Positions 45,119-55,247 of a stretch of 64,000 bases of DNA are shown here, piece after piece; within the stretch, counting starts at the first letter, position 1; each line of letters starts with the position of its first letter. The DNA lies in NCBI RefSeq assembly GCF_000835495.1, contig NW_015622543.1, positions 4,142,619-4,206,618 on the forward strand, given 5' to 3'. A program made the position numbers and the translations under genes. Under the pieces are notes generated by a model. It saw only the letters and a list, made by a program, of their open reading frames with translations, was not told the origin of the DNA and made no database searches. Source of the DNA: Cladophialophora immunda (Eukaryota > Ascomycota > Eurotiomycetes > Chaetothyriales > Herpotrichiellaceae).

Positions 45119-45775
45119 TTAGCTCCATCCTCCAAAATGGGACGAATGAAACCAGCTCTTGTGCGTTGCGTCCCCAATTCTTTCTTGCCCTCGGCAAAAG
45201 TCGAGTGATTCATTCAAGAGGACGACTGACCGTTTTGAAGGCCGATTCAACGTGTTCAGGGCGTGGACGCCGCCGGAGATCTTACTCTCTTCGGTGTCAG
45301 CTAGCGTGATAGTGGCTGAAATTCTCTCTCCTCCAGAGTTTTGGCCCATCCGAGCGCAATAGCCACCATGCACGCCCAGATGGTTGATCACTCGCAGGCA
45401 GACGTCTAGGTTAACCAAGCACTGTCTCGGAACACATTGGTACGGAAATCTCTGACCCGGCTGAGACAAAGCCGAGACTCCCGAGATTTTACCCTTTTGG
45501 GGGACCCTTTGCTTGCTGAGCCCGTGAGCATGGTTTGAGTCTGTGTCCTCGGAAGTTCTCGCCTGCCGTGTGTGGAGGGAGACGCATGGCTGCAAGGACT
45601 CATCAACGTCCAATGAAGAAGAGATCAACGGTGGGATTCGCATGGCATCGTGCTCGCAATTGTCGTTTGTAGCCGCATCTCTGAGCCCCAGTTGATGTCT
45701 CCAGCGTAGCGGGTGCGGCGGCCATTGGTGTTGCAGATCCTCTTGCGAAACGCTTTGAACGGCTGAACCTGCCAT
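45119..45775 (-). CDS. Hypothetical open reading frame, 218 aa
   Basis: This single open frame starts at ATG 45775 (MAGSAVQSV) and ends with HSSHFGGWS. It continues open upstream to 45874 without an ATG and carries CNRC there. No domain, signal peptide or membrane segment is recognised. It is longer than other frames in the surrounding gene-poor region, but its composition (many His, Arg, Ser) is not clearly protein-like. It could be one exon of a larger gene or a chance frame. Confidence 0.25.
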   Translation of the reverse strand: MAGSAVQSVSQEDLQHQWPPHPLRWRHQLGLRDAATNDNCEHDAMRIPPLISSSLDVDESLQPCVSLHTRQARTSEDTDSNHAHGLSKQRVPQKGKISGVSALSQPGQRFPYQCVPRQCLVNLDVCLRVINHLGVHGGYCARMGQNSGGERISATITLADTEESKISGGVHALNTLNRPSKRSVVLLNESLDFCRGQERIGDATHKSWFHSSHFGGWS

Positions 45776-46084
45776 TGAATCGGAATCGCAAATTTGGGAG
45801 GTCGCTACGTTCTCAAGGGCTTTCTTTTTCACACCGTGGCTGCCCTCTTGATCACAACGGTTGCAGAGCCTCAAATAGAGCGCGACGACGCCTTCCTAAA
45901 TGAACAGGGGATCTCAAGCCGAGTCAAAGTCGGTGCTTGGGATTTGGGCCACTCGCAACTCGTGTCAGACCAGCAACATACATGATACACCCGACGATTA
46001 ATATCGTACATACAGCGTCCAAACGTGGGATATGTCGAAAAGCCCCATTTGGACATCTGCCATGACCCGCAACATCTCCCTCGT

Positions 46085-46870
46085 CTATCTCGCGTTCTTC
46101 TTGTTTTCCTCCACTCTCATCTTATGCAGCGTCTCCGCCCGTCTCCTCTCACCGCCATAGACCTTCCTCCCTCGCTTATGCTCCCACAGCCCTTCAACCG
46201 CTTTGACTGTGACACCACTCCCGTGCGTGCCTGCAATGGGATGTGCTTGCTTGCCCTTGATAATGTATCCATTTTTCAACGTAAAGCCATTTGGTTTCTT
46301 CAGATCCGCGGTCGTCTGCCCCGGGAGTAACTGATACGTGGCAGACCCGTTGGGCACATTGACAATCAGCTTCTGCATCCCAGGACTCCTTCCGATCGTG
46401 ACTGGGCCCGATATAGGGTCTCCTGTTACGGGGTCCTTTTTCAGACTGGGCACTTCGACGACTCGTAGCTCCGCAACGCCATCCTTCACATGTTGAAAGT
46501 CGCCTCCGATCCCAAACTCCCCTTTCCGGAACTTCTCTCGCCAGCGGAGCAGATATCTTCGCGTCCGCGGGGGCTCGATGCCTCGTGTTTTCATCTGAAT
46601 CGATGTCAAGGTGAAGAGTTCCTCCCAAGACTCGATTTTGCCGGCGTGTTTGGAGAGTTCACGCCCGATGAGTTTGAGGAAGGTGGGCACGTCGGGGACG
46701 AAGGGTGTGGGAGCAGGGATGTAACCCCCACCAGGCAGACCGCGGTGTAATTGTCGTCGACATGGTGTGCAGATGTAGGATTGAGGGATTATAGATTTCG
46801 AAGCCGATGTCGATGGCCGGAGGAGAGAAGCAAGGAGGGAGACTCTAGCTGGCGGCGGTGGCGTGATCAT
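46085..46870 (-). CDS. Mitochondrial small-subunit ribosomal protein mS41 (FYV4-like)
   Basis: This intronless 261-aa protein has an Arg/Ser/Leu-rich N-terminus of about 45 residues that looks like a mitochondrial targeting sequence. The IGR motif follows: FLKLIGRELSKHAGKIESW, then ELFTLTSIQMKTRGIEPPRTR and RYLLRWREKFRKGEFG. This motif defines Fyv4, a constituent of the mitochondrial ribosome small subunit. The C-terminal half, beyond the motif, is longer than in yeast and ends in a basic tail (HKRGRKVYGGERRR). It likely assembles into the 37S subunit in the matrix. Confidence 0.9.
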   Translation of the reverse strand: MITPPPPARVSLLASLLRPSTSASKSIIPQSYICTPCRRQLHRGLPGGGYIPAPTPFVPDVPTFLKLIGRELSKHAGKIESWEELFTLTSIQMKTRGIEPPRTRRYLLRWREKFRKGEFGIGGDFQHVKDGVAELRVVEVPSLKKDPVTGDPISGPVTIGRSPGMQKLIVNVPNGSATYQLLPGQTTADLKKPNGFTLKNGYIIKGKQAHPIAGTHGSGVTVKAVEGLWEHKRGRKVYGGERRRAETLHKMRVEENKKNAR

Positions 46871-47649
46871 TGTCGAAGTTGTTATCGCTCAAAGTTGCTT
46901 CTCCGTGGGTAACAGTACATGTAGGTCAGCAATCAAGACGACCTTCAGCAGCTCGTAGGGCTCCAAGGCTGCGGTTGACGATAGACAAGAATTATTACGC
47001 CGATTGAGATGCAATGACCGCGGACCGCATATTGGGCTCGACGCCAAGTGCGACAAAAAGTTGCTTGATGGTGACTTTGCCTTTTTAGGTAGGAAGGCCA
47101 CGCCGCTCTGTGGTTGCTACAGGGACTTGCTGAGAGAGCTTGCCCAGCAAGACTTAAAGAAGGATAGGAAGGAGTTGCGCCGATTCAAACAGCGACAGAA
47201 CAGTCTCGGGGGTCTTGCTATCTCCCACTCCTGACCACCCAATGTCTGAATGATGCTGGGCGAGGATTTCGGCTGCGGTATATCGGAGCAGCAGGTAATC
47301 CGGTAGCCAGGCCCGTCTCGAAAACAGGCTCCATCATATCTCCCTACAGAGAAACACATCCGTGCCGAGAGACACCATGAGGCCACCAATCGAAAACGAA
47401 GTGCTATTCCACCAAGCGTGTGGTGCGACCCCGAGTGCATTGCCAGAACACGCGAGGCGTCTAGCTGGCTCAGCTTTAGAGAATGAACGCCTGATTTAGT
47501 CGTTAGCAGTGCCCCCGCGCAATGCGGCTGAAAATGCAGCCTACGGCTCATGAGCTGCCGCCTTATGATAAAAAGAGGTCTCCTTCTCGAAGATCGAACC
47601 ATGCTTGCTCTTTTCCATCTCATCCACGGTTTGTTCTCTAACGTCAGTC
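46871..47649. other. Divergent intergenic region, mS41 and HeLo gene
   Basis: About 780 bp between divergent starts. No gene is supported. Confidence 0.45.
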
Positions 47650-49866
47650 ATGGCAGAGGCATTTGGTATCGCGTCTGCCGTTTTTGGCCTGGTCCCTGTT
47701 TGCTACCAGGCCTTTGAACTCGTCGAGGCTGCTTGCACGGCCAACGAGGGAGCCGAAAAGCAAGTCCAGCGCATTCGGATGCAAAGAGGGGTAGGTAGCT
47801 TTTGTTGTTGCGATCGTCTCGGAGCTGATATGCCATAGCTATTCACGGGTAATGACAGCCCACGTGCCTCCTGGCGCCGCCTCCGTAATGCTAACGGATC
47901 GAAGGTTGGGCAGAGTGCTGGGATCTCAAAAAAAGCCAAGACAAACTCCAGTCGCATTTTCGCAACTCAGACAACGGGCCTCTCGTCGTCAAGGTGATTC
48001 TGAATATGTCGCAGTTGTTTGCCAGTTCAGACAACCTAAGTGCCAAATACGGGTTAAAGGTGAAGTTGAAAGACCGAAGCGAATTCGTGAGTAGCCGAAA
48101 ACTTCCCGATCCCAGCCATGCATCTCACCGGCTTTCGTCAGGCTCTCGCGACGATCAAAGTGCAAGACGTCCTCGGGGGGAAAGCGGCTTACGAGGTCGG
48201 GCCCCAGGTGAAGAAACTGGGTGCCCATATGAGCTGGCTGAGAAGGGCAAAGTTCGCAATCAGGGAAAAGAAAAAGTTCGACGAGTTGATTTCTGATCTC
48301 GATGAGCACAACTCGACCCTCCGTGGTATATGCTCTGAAATCGTGGCATGGGTAAGACATCTCTTTCCTCTTTTCTATCAATGCCAACCATTCGCGCAGA
48401 GAATCCATCTTGCCATGACCTGCGAGGTTCTGCAACAAAACCATCCCGGAAATCTAAACCATCTGGCCGAAACCGCAAGGGACATATCTTCCGAAAGCCC
48501 CAAAGGTAGCGTTCGTCAGAAGCGTTTTGATCTCATCGCAACAACCGCAGAATTCAAGAAGAGGCTGCAGAACCTCGACCAAGTGCGACCAACAACATCA
48601 CTTTCGAAAGAGCACTTCAGATATGGAGAGCCAAGATGGTATTTCAACGAGTCGAGCGCCACCTTCGCAATAGACACCCGATCTAACACATGCTGTTACA
48701 TCGTAGGTGGATCGTTACCCATGGTAATGTCCTTTATTGAGACGTTAATCTCTAGGAATGGAAGACATATGGTGAAGATGCCGATGCGGGCGTTCCTACC
48801 GAGCGGGACGTCCAGGAGCTTGCCAAAATCTTTCTCATCAAGGATCCCCCGCGCTCCTTCAAGACTCTACCCTGTCTTGGAGCCTTCAAAGACGCTCGGA
48901 ACTCGCGTTACGGGTTCGTGTATAAACCGCCAGCCTATATCGAGAAGATTCCGAACAAGCAACCGGACACCAGAATCACCGTCTCGCAGGCGCGAAAGCC
49001 AGCGACACTTTTGGAAGTGCTCGACCAGGCGAACGATGGCCGATCGTGGGTGCTTGAACTCGGAGCGCGGTTTGCCATTGCGAAAACCCTTGTTCAGAGC
49101 CTGTTTGTCCTGCATCTGACCGGTTGGGTTCACAAAAAGTGAGTCTCAGAAGGGTTACGAGGGGACTGCGTGGTGTTGTATGATGAAACTAAAGCGCTCG
49201 TCTTCAGTGTGCGGTCCGGGTCAGTCTTATTCCTGCCGGCCGAATCGAGGACCGGAGGCCAGCCTTCCCAGAGTCTGGCAAAAGACTTCAAACATCCCTA
49301 CCTGAGCGGCTTTACTTATTCCAGAGCTATGGCGAGTACTGATACAGACTACACGGCACGTTCCCGAACGGTTCAACGACGGAGCATCAAACTGGATAAC
49401 TATCACCATCCGGAAAAGCGAATGCATCCGAGCAAGTTATACAGGCCGGCTTTCGACATCTACTCGTAAGCTTTTAATTCTCCCTCAAGCCCGGTGTTGT
49501 CCATTGCATCATAGCCCGCTCTCTTATTCTCTCTCTTAAAACCACAAGATGAACTTCTGTGATCGGATGCCCCTGTTGGCATATGGAAAAGCTAATCCTG
49601 TCAAACAAAGTCTCGGATGCGTTCTCTTAGAGCTTGGCTTTTGGCAGCCCCTCCAAAGCTTTGATCCACGGGATGAGGACAGTCCCATCACCTTCCGCGA
49701 CCGTCTGATCCGGCTGGCAGAAGAAGAACTTCCAGGCCAGGCCGGTCGCATCTACACGCGTGCGGTTCGGGCCTGCCTGAGCGTCCCAGCGAATTTGCCA
49801 GACGAGGAAGCGACGTCTCGTCTGTGCTGGAAAGTCGCTGCTGCATTAGATGAGTGTGTAGCTTGA
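47650..49866 (+). CDS. HeLo-domain protein with C-terminal pseudokinase-like domain
   Basis: Seven exons give 578 aa: 47650-47794, 47905-48086, 48142-48351, 48400-48702, 48756-49138, 49208-49465 and 49611-49866. The frame is restored at every junction. The N-terminus (MAEAFGIASAVFGLVPVC) and the helices through about residue 185 match the HeLo (prion-inhibition and propagation) domain, the pore-forming death domain of HET-S. The C-terminal half follows the kinase-like module found with such domains. It has an EWKTYGED lysine strand, FGFVYKPP-like YGFVYKPPAY, LVQSLFVLHLTGWVHKNVRS in place of HRDLKxxN, no DFG, and DIYSLGCVLLELGFWQPL for the helix after APE. The catalytic Asp and the metal-binding Asn and Asp are absent, so it should be inactive. 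The first donor (47795 or 47791) is the least certain junction. Confidence 0.8.
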
Positions 49867-50137
49867 CAGCGAGACGTGAGTTCTCGCTTTGGGGAGTGGC
49901 AACACGGCTCAACTAACCTTGTCGCTTGTATATGACGATCACCGCTCCGGGATTGAAATCAGGAGTAGGGTTTTCCATCGTGAGCGTAGTCGAGGCGTAT
50001 TGGGCCGATTCTCAGCATTCTGCAGGCTAATGATTTGTTCAACAAAAATGGAGAGAGTCCGTTTCACAATTGTGTCCATCTGCAACCGCGAGTTCTGTAG
50101 ACAGGCTGCAATTAAAGCGGCATGAGGCCTCAAGCCA

Positions 50138-50418
50138 GCGAGCCTGTGGAAAAAAAAAATTGGCACAGCACCCCATACTAAATACCGTAGTCAGACCGCA
50201 TTATCCTCCCTCTATAGAATTCCAAGATACTTTTCTACCACCCTTTCTCAGGGATTATCGTTAAAAATTACTATCATTATGTAGCTTATAAGCTCGTAAT
50301 TGTAACTAGAGAATAAAATCTACAGTTTCATACCTAAAACTTTAAGTAAAAGACAAATTAACCCAGGGGTATTCTGGTCATTACTTCGCTGTGCCACTTA
50401 TTTTTTCCACCGGCTCGC
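50138..50418. mobile_element. MITE-like element with 31-bp imperfect terminal inverted repeats
   Basis: The left end, GCGAGCC-T-GTGG-A(10)-TTGGCACAGC from 50138, pairs with the right end, which reads GCGAGCC-G-GTGG-A(6)-TAAGTGGCACAGC on the other strand up to 50418. About 27 of 31-32 positions agree. The 220-bp interior is AT-rich and has no coding potential. These are the traits of a non-autonomous DNA transposon remnant. No target-site duplication could be fixed by eye. It sits between the HeLo gene and CDK7, about 285 bp before the CDK7 start. Confidence 0.6.
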
Positions 50419-50703
50419 CAGATCCATGTCGCATGCCAAGCATTTTGAGCCTCGCCCAACTTCCACTGCTGGATTGCTGCTTTCAACGACGACCGTCTTG
50501 GTTCAAGCCCAGCGCAGCCCAATCTAGATGCCTGGATCGATCACATGAACAGATCTCTGCTTAAGGCTTTCAATGGCACATTGACCTCTACCGCACCGCC
50601 AGAGCATCTAGAGTCTTTGACATAAACCAGATATCAACAGTGATTGGCTTGAAAGAGCGTCCCTGAACACCTTTCCATTTCCCGTCAGCCGGTGAATCCC
50701 AAG

Positions 50704-52025
50704 ATGGCGCCGTCATCCAACGCCCCGTCGCCGTTGATGCCGCGGTCGCCTTCAAACATAAATGCCAATATGTCACCCTCAAAGGCGAAGTCACTCGCAA
50801 TGAGAAAATCAATACCAAAAACTCAATCTTCAGCTCCAGGCCCACCTGCTCACCGACCGCCTCCAGACTTCGACATGGCTGAGCAGATGAACGAGGATAT
50901 CAGCAACAAATATGTCAAAGGTCCGTATCTCATTTCCTTCCCCAGCCATGCCCATACTTGCTGACGAGCTCCACAGGAAAGAAGTTGGGCGAGGGAACAT
51001 ATGCTATCGTCTACAAGGGACATCTGAGATCAGATCCGACCAAGCTTGTTGCCATCAAAAAGTTCAAAGTCGATCCTTCGCAGCAGCGGGAGGGGCTCAA
51101 TGTCGACACGATCCGCGAGATCAAATATCTCCAGGAAATCTCACACCCGAGCATCGTTGCCTTGTTAGACGTGTTTTCCTCCAAGGACCAGAACATCAAC
51201 ATGGTCATTGAGTATTTCCCGAACGGCAATCTAGAAGAGCTCATCCGGGACAAGACAGTGAGTTACGGTGCTGCTGATGTCAAGGCATGGATGGGGATGC
51301 TATGTCGCGCAATCTACTATTGCCATTCCAACTTCATTTTGCATCGAGACATTAAACCAAACAACCTCCTGATTGCCGCGGATGGAGAAGTGAAGCTGGC
51401 CGATTTCGGTCTGGCGCGGTCGTTTGGTGATCCGTGGTACCAGATGACTTCTGCAGTGATCACGCTTTGGTATCGTCCTCCAGAATTGCTCTTCGGGGCA
51501 AGGCAATACAGTGGTGCAGTCGACATCTGGAGTATCGGAATGGTCTTTGCCGAACTTCTAATTCGCAGGCCATATGCAGCAGCGGATGTGGCAAATCAAG
51601 AAGTGCTGGCAACAGGTGGAGGAACGGTCGCTCAACTGGACAAAATCTGCGAAGCTGTTGGGACACCAAACGAAGAGAATTGGCCTGGGGTCTCCAAGTT
51701 ACGAGACTACTTCGAACTCGAAAAGAAGATTCCGGTGCGCGAGAAACCGTTCTACATGCAAATGTTCCCGACGGCTGGGTCGGTTGGCGTCGATCTCCTC
51801 ATGGCAATGCTGAAACTTGACCCACGAAAAAGAGTGACGGCAAGAGGGGCCTTGGAGCACGAGTGGTGGAGAATCGATCCTAGACCGACCAGCAAGGAGA
51901 ACCTTCCGAAGCAAGGCGGCGGTGATTCGAAGATGGCAGCTGCGGAAGTGGCGGCCCCAGGGTTTGTCGTCGACGAGAACAAGTTCAAAGGCGTGGCGAA
52001 GAAGCTTGATTTCGGAGCCACTTAA
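50704..52025 (+). CDS. Cyclin-dependent kinase 7 (KIN28), TFIIH kinase subunit
   Basis: Exons 50704-50920 and 50977-52025, with a 56-bp intron (GTCCGT..CCACAG, branch GCTGAC), give 421 aa. The first 70 residues are Ser/Pro-rich. The kinase domain has GEGTYAIVYKG, VAIKKFKV, a helix NVDTIREIKYLQEI in the PSTAIRE position, HRDIKPNNLL and DFGLARSFG. The activation segment is TSAVITLWYRPPELLFGARQYS. NxTxREIKxLQE and LLFGAR are hallmarks of CDK7/KIN28. It phosphorylates the RNA polymerase II CTD as part of TFIIH and may act as a CDK-activating kinase. A Gly/Thr-rich insert (EVLATGGGTVAQ) lies in the lower lobe. The start at 50704 is the first ATG in frame. Confidence 0.9.
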
Positions 52026-52376
52026 TAACAATGATACCCGAAGTCAAATTAAGCAGACATCTGGAGCTGCTCTACTGTTGCATTTATGCCTCCAATCGAC
52101 GAGACCACGAGAGAGATACTGGTGGCGACTGTTGGCCGTTGGCAGACTGAGGGAGAAGTCACCCACATGCCTTCCATCTACCACCATCCTCGACCACGAA
52201 GACCTCTCACTTGCGCTTCACCTGTCCGTTTCCGACACTTCACCACGAACACGCCTCATGAGGAATGAATTCACTGCAACGAGCTCTCAGCAAGGTCCAC
52301 CTCTACTCACCTCTACTCTCATAAGATCTCATCGTCCACCCCTCACACGAAATCCCTTCTCACTGCCACTCCGACC

Positions 52377-53465
52377 ATGACGAACAGAGCAGACATGGAG
52401 ACCATTGTCGTGGTGAACAAGCCCAGCATTCTCGCCCCCGACTTGAGCAGTTGCCAGAATGTTGGAGACTTAGTTTCCGCCATGAAAGCCTTCAAATGGG
52501 ACAGTTTCAACGACATGGAGACTTTCCTGTACGTCGTTCACGGCTCTGATGGTATTCAGGTGCCTCTGAACGGACCGTTTTACGACCCCGAACGCCCTCT
52601 TCCATCCACTGTCGATTCCATCCACTGTCGATTCCATCCACTGTCGATTCCATCCACTGTCGATTCCATCCACTGTCGATTCCATCCNNNNNNNNNNNNN
52701 NNNNNNNNNNNNNNNNNNNNNNNNNNNNNNNNNNNNNNNNNNNNNNNNNNNNNNNNNNNNNNNNNNNNNNNNNNNNNNNNNNNNNNNTTCCATCCACTGT
52801 CGATTCCATCCACTGTCGATTCCATCCACTGTCGATTCCATCCACTGTCGATTCCATCCACTGTCGATTCCATCCTTCACATTTCAGCACGACCCGCCCA
52901 ACTAGAGTTCGACCTATACATCCGTCTCCCCCATCAGAAGTTTCTACGCCCATGGCCAGCTTACGGTCGTATCAGTGTGAAGTGGACTGACACTGGAAGG
53001 CGGCTACAAGAAAGAATCCATGCAAAATATGGGATTCCAACAAACTCGTTCATGCTTTCGTTCGATGGGACAGGCATTTTTGACACCATCAGCCTGTACG
53101 AGCAGAAGATCGTGAGAGATTGTATTGTCACAGTCAGACTTAGTGTTTCAATTCAATTCCAGTTCAAGAAGGAGGATTGTACGGCCTGGGTCTGGTCCGA
53201 TGATACCATGGTGACACTGCTGGAAAATGTGGCCAAACGGATGGATGAAAGCCTCGAGTGCCTCCGCTTTGCGATCATCAAATGCTCCGGTACTGTTACG
53301 GAAGAAGCAAAGAAATGGCTGCCGGATCGGTCCGATATTTTCTCAGCAGACTGCGTCGCAGGGACAGTGGAAGAGAACGGATTTCGAAGTCGAGATAGGA
53401 TCAGGGTATATCGCGAGCAAGCGAGTTCAAATAAGAGGAAGAGGGAGTCTGAGGAGACCGAATAG
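52377..53465 (+). CDS. Protein with ubiquitin-like folds, interrupted by a frame-cycling tandem repeat and assembly gap
   Basis: The frame starts at ATG 52377. It gives about 75 residues (VNKPSILAPDLSSCQNVG..) before the 16-bp repeat, then continues after the gap. The downstream part resembles two tandem ubiquitin-like units. One is KWTDTGRRLQERIHAKYGIP, followed by SFDGTGIFD and VRDCIVTVRL. The other is WVWSDDTMVTLLENVAKRMD, followed by AGTVEENGFRSRDRIRVY. The tail is basic (NKRKRESEE). The 100-N gap hides the true length, so whether the two coding halves lie in one frame is unknown. Separate genes, or a repeat lying in an unseen intron, remain possible. Function is unknown; a SUMO-like or scaffold role is only inference. 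Confidence 0.5.
   Translation: MTNRADMETIVVVNKPSILAPDLSSCQNVGDLVSAMKAFKWDSFNDMETFLYVVHGSDGIQVPLNGPFYDPERPLPSTVDSIHCRFHPLSIPSTVDSIHCRFHXXXXXXXXXXXXXXXXXXXXXXXXXXXXXXXXXXFHPLSIPSTVDSIHCRFHPLSIPSTVDSILHISARPAQLEFDLYIRLPHQKFLRPWPAYGRISVKWTDTGRRLQERIHAKYGIPTNSFMLSFDGTGIFDTISLYEQKIVRDCIVTVRLSVSIQFQFKKEDCTAWVWSDDTMVTLLENVAKRMDESLECLRFAIIKCSGTVTEEAKKWLPDRSDIFSADCVAGTVEENGFRSRDRIRVYREQASSNKRKRESEETE
52602..52875. repeat. 16-bp tandem repeat (minisatellite) inside a coding frame
   Basis: The unit CCATCCACTGTCGATT occurs five full times plus 6 bases on the left (52602-52687) and five full times plus 6 bases on the right (52790-52875), all exact, around the gap. Since 16 is not a multiple of 3, three units encode a 16-residue cycle (PSTVDSIHCRFHPLSI). 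No frame on either strand has a stop. Confidence 0.95.
52688..52787. other. Assembly gap (100 N)
   Basis: A run of exactly 100 N lies inside the tandem repeat. The round length suggests a placeholder for a gap of unknown size caused by the repeat, so any protein translated across it is artificial. Confidence 0.95.
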
Positions 53466-53565
53466 TGTCTGAGCAAGGTTGTTGGAAAGAGAGAATGTCA
53501 CGCGCTGTTGAGTTGTTGCTGTGCCCACTGGAAGAGCTGCGTGTTCGAGTCAAAGTCTCTGCAGC

Positions 53566-53835
53566 ATGGAAATGAAGGCATGTTCAAGGCTAATGGCTGC
53601 TCACTTGGAAGGACTGGAGGTTGGCGGCACGAGAAAGTTGATCATCAGCATCGAGGGTCTCAGCCTGGACGGGGGAATGTGGACAGTGACATGCGACTTC
53701 AGGCGAAATCGCGCCGGCGCTACTGGACAGAGAGCTGTGTATGAATGCTCCGCATGGGTACGAGAACCTGGAACACTTGTCGTCGACCTTCACGAGATAT
53801 ATGTGTTGTATGAGAGGCAGCAAGCAGGGAGATGA
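53566..53835 (+). CDS. Small hypothetical protein, 89 aa
   Basis: An intronless frame from ATG 53566 encodes a protein with alternating hydrophobic patterns (KLIISIEGLSLDGGMWTVTC, TLVVDLHEIYVLYERQ) that look like beta strands. It starts 100 bp after the stop of the ubiquitin-like gene. It may be an independent small gene or a 3' exon of another. No domain is recognised. Confidence 0.35.
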   Translation: MEMKACSRLMAAHLEGLEVGGTRKLIISIEGLSLDGGMWTVTCDFRRNRAGATGQRAVYECSAWVREPGTLVVDLHEIYVLYERQQAGR

Positions 53836-54227
53836 ACAGCTGCTGGCTCCATGTACAGAATTTGAGCTTCTTCGCTATAGGTCGGAGGCATAACTAGTTC
53901 GTGCATGCCAAAGGTCCTGATTCTGGAGCATCCCTTCCTTTCCGTTTGGTCCTTTCTCAGGTTTCCCTCCTTCTACTTGCATTGGATTGGAGGTTTACAG
54001 TTCACCTTGCAACTTCTTGATTGCCCCCACCTTCATGTTTGTCTCTTATGTCTCGGTAGAGGTGAATGCGGTTGCCTGGACGGCTTCCATGCCGTCGAAG
54101 TGACGCTGGGTGTGGTAGCAGTGAGTGTTGTGGTCAGAACCTTCCTGTCGAGGACATATGGCGTTGGTCACATCCAGTCGATGCGGCGAAGTGCTGACTA
54201 CATCCAATTCTCTTCGACAAAGCGGCC

Positions 54228-55247
54228 TCATCTCCTCAATGTCCTTTGTGGAAGAATTCCAATCGCATTCCAAAACTCGCGGGCATCCAGCTTCCTGCCC
54301 AGTGCCTCCGGCGGCCTCGGTAGCGCCCTCACGCCACTGTCCTGCATCAACTCCATCACCCAACGTCGATACTTCGTTCTTTCGTCCAGTTTCGCCAGCT
54401 GTTCTGGGTCTTCCTCGTCTATGTGACTGTCTTCACTTGAGTCCCCATTGAAATCCCACACAACACCCCACCAATCATAGCTCACACAGTCTGCAACAAT
54501 CCACCTCCTGCCAAACAAGTGCCTCGTCCTGAACTGCTCGGTGTCGACAGTCTCACCAGGCGCCATGCGATCTGCGTTGATGACTCCAATTACGCCTCCT
54601 GCAACATCCACCCCGTGGATCAGATGCAACGCCCCTTTCTCGCGAAGCTGTTCCTTCGTCTTTGCTACCCGTGCAATCCAGTTGCCAGGCTGTCTCTGTG
54701 CGCCATACAGACCCGCAAGGTTCAACACACAACCGCCCAAGGAGATGAGCTCATCTTCTGCAATTCCCCTCTCATTTGACGGATCGATTGGCGAGTTGCT
54801 ATCGACGAAACCTGGGGATGTCCAGATCCCAGTGCTGCCCAGTTGGATCCATTTCGTCCTTGTAGCCGTAGTGGCTTCTACTTCATCGCTTCGTTCATCG
54901 CCTTGACCCGCTGTAGTAGCCGAGCCAGAGTGTGCGGCGTGGTGTTGTCGATGTGTCTCTGCGTACATGCCCACCAACTTCTTCGATGGCCCCTTCCCCT
55001 TCAATGGGAAGGTGACAAGGACATAATCTGCCCGCGGAAGTCTCTTGAAGGCCTTCTCCAGGTCGTCCGATTCTAGATCGAACTTGAAAGGGATGGTGCC
55101 TCCATGCCCGTTTGTGGTAGTGGCGGCGTATGTGATGTTTGACTTTTGGAGGAAGGGCTCCAGAAATTGCCACACCCAGCCGGCTCCGAGAACGAGGAGG
55201 GTGACTTTTCCTGCACTTGGAGGGGTGGCCGGTGAGCGGGTAGTCAT
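54228..55247 (-). CDS. NAD(P)-binding Rossmann protein, YeeZ/epimerase-like
   Basis: This single-exon protein of about 339 aa begins MTTRSPATPPSAGKVTLLVLGAGWVW. The Rossmann glycine motif is GAGWVWQFL near residue 22. The central strand TKWIQLGSTGIW corresponds to the substrate-side Ser strand of extended SDRs such as bacterial YeeZ. An arginine/glycine block (NLAGLYGAQRQPGNW) follows, then a helper domain with VDVAGGVIGVI. Such proteins are poorly characterised epimerase or dehydratase relatives. A His/Ser/Thr-rich insert follows the second strand. An upstream ATG at 55271 is equally possible. It is divergent from the FAD monooxygenase gene across only 182 bp. Confidence 0.75.
   Translation of the reverse strand: MTTRSPATPPSAGKVTLLVLGAGWVWQFLEPFLQKSNITYAATTTNGHGGTIPFKFDLESDDLEKAFKRLPRADYVLVTFPLKGKGPSKKLVGMYAETHRQHHAAHSGSATTAGQGDERSDEVEATTATRTKWIQLGSTGIWTSPGFVDSNSPIDPSNERGIAEDELISLGGCVLNLAGLYGAQRQPGNWIARVAKTKEQLREKGALHLIHGVDVAGGVIGVINADRMAPGETVDTEQFRTRHLFGRRWIVADCVSYDWWGVVWDFNGDSSEDSHIDEEDPEQLAKLDERTKYRRWVMELMQDSGVRALPRPPEALGRKLDAREFWNAIGILPQRTLRR

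Noticed and set aside
48118..49119. Unspliced 333-aa frame in the HeLo gene
   Set aside because: After about 48703 it leaves the conserved kinase-like frame; splicing at 48703-48755 restores it, so the long frame is coincidental.
52602..52875. CRISPR-like array
   Set aside because: Units are contiguous with no spacers, and this is a eukaryotic genome; it is a plain minisatellite.
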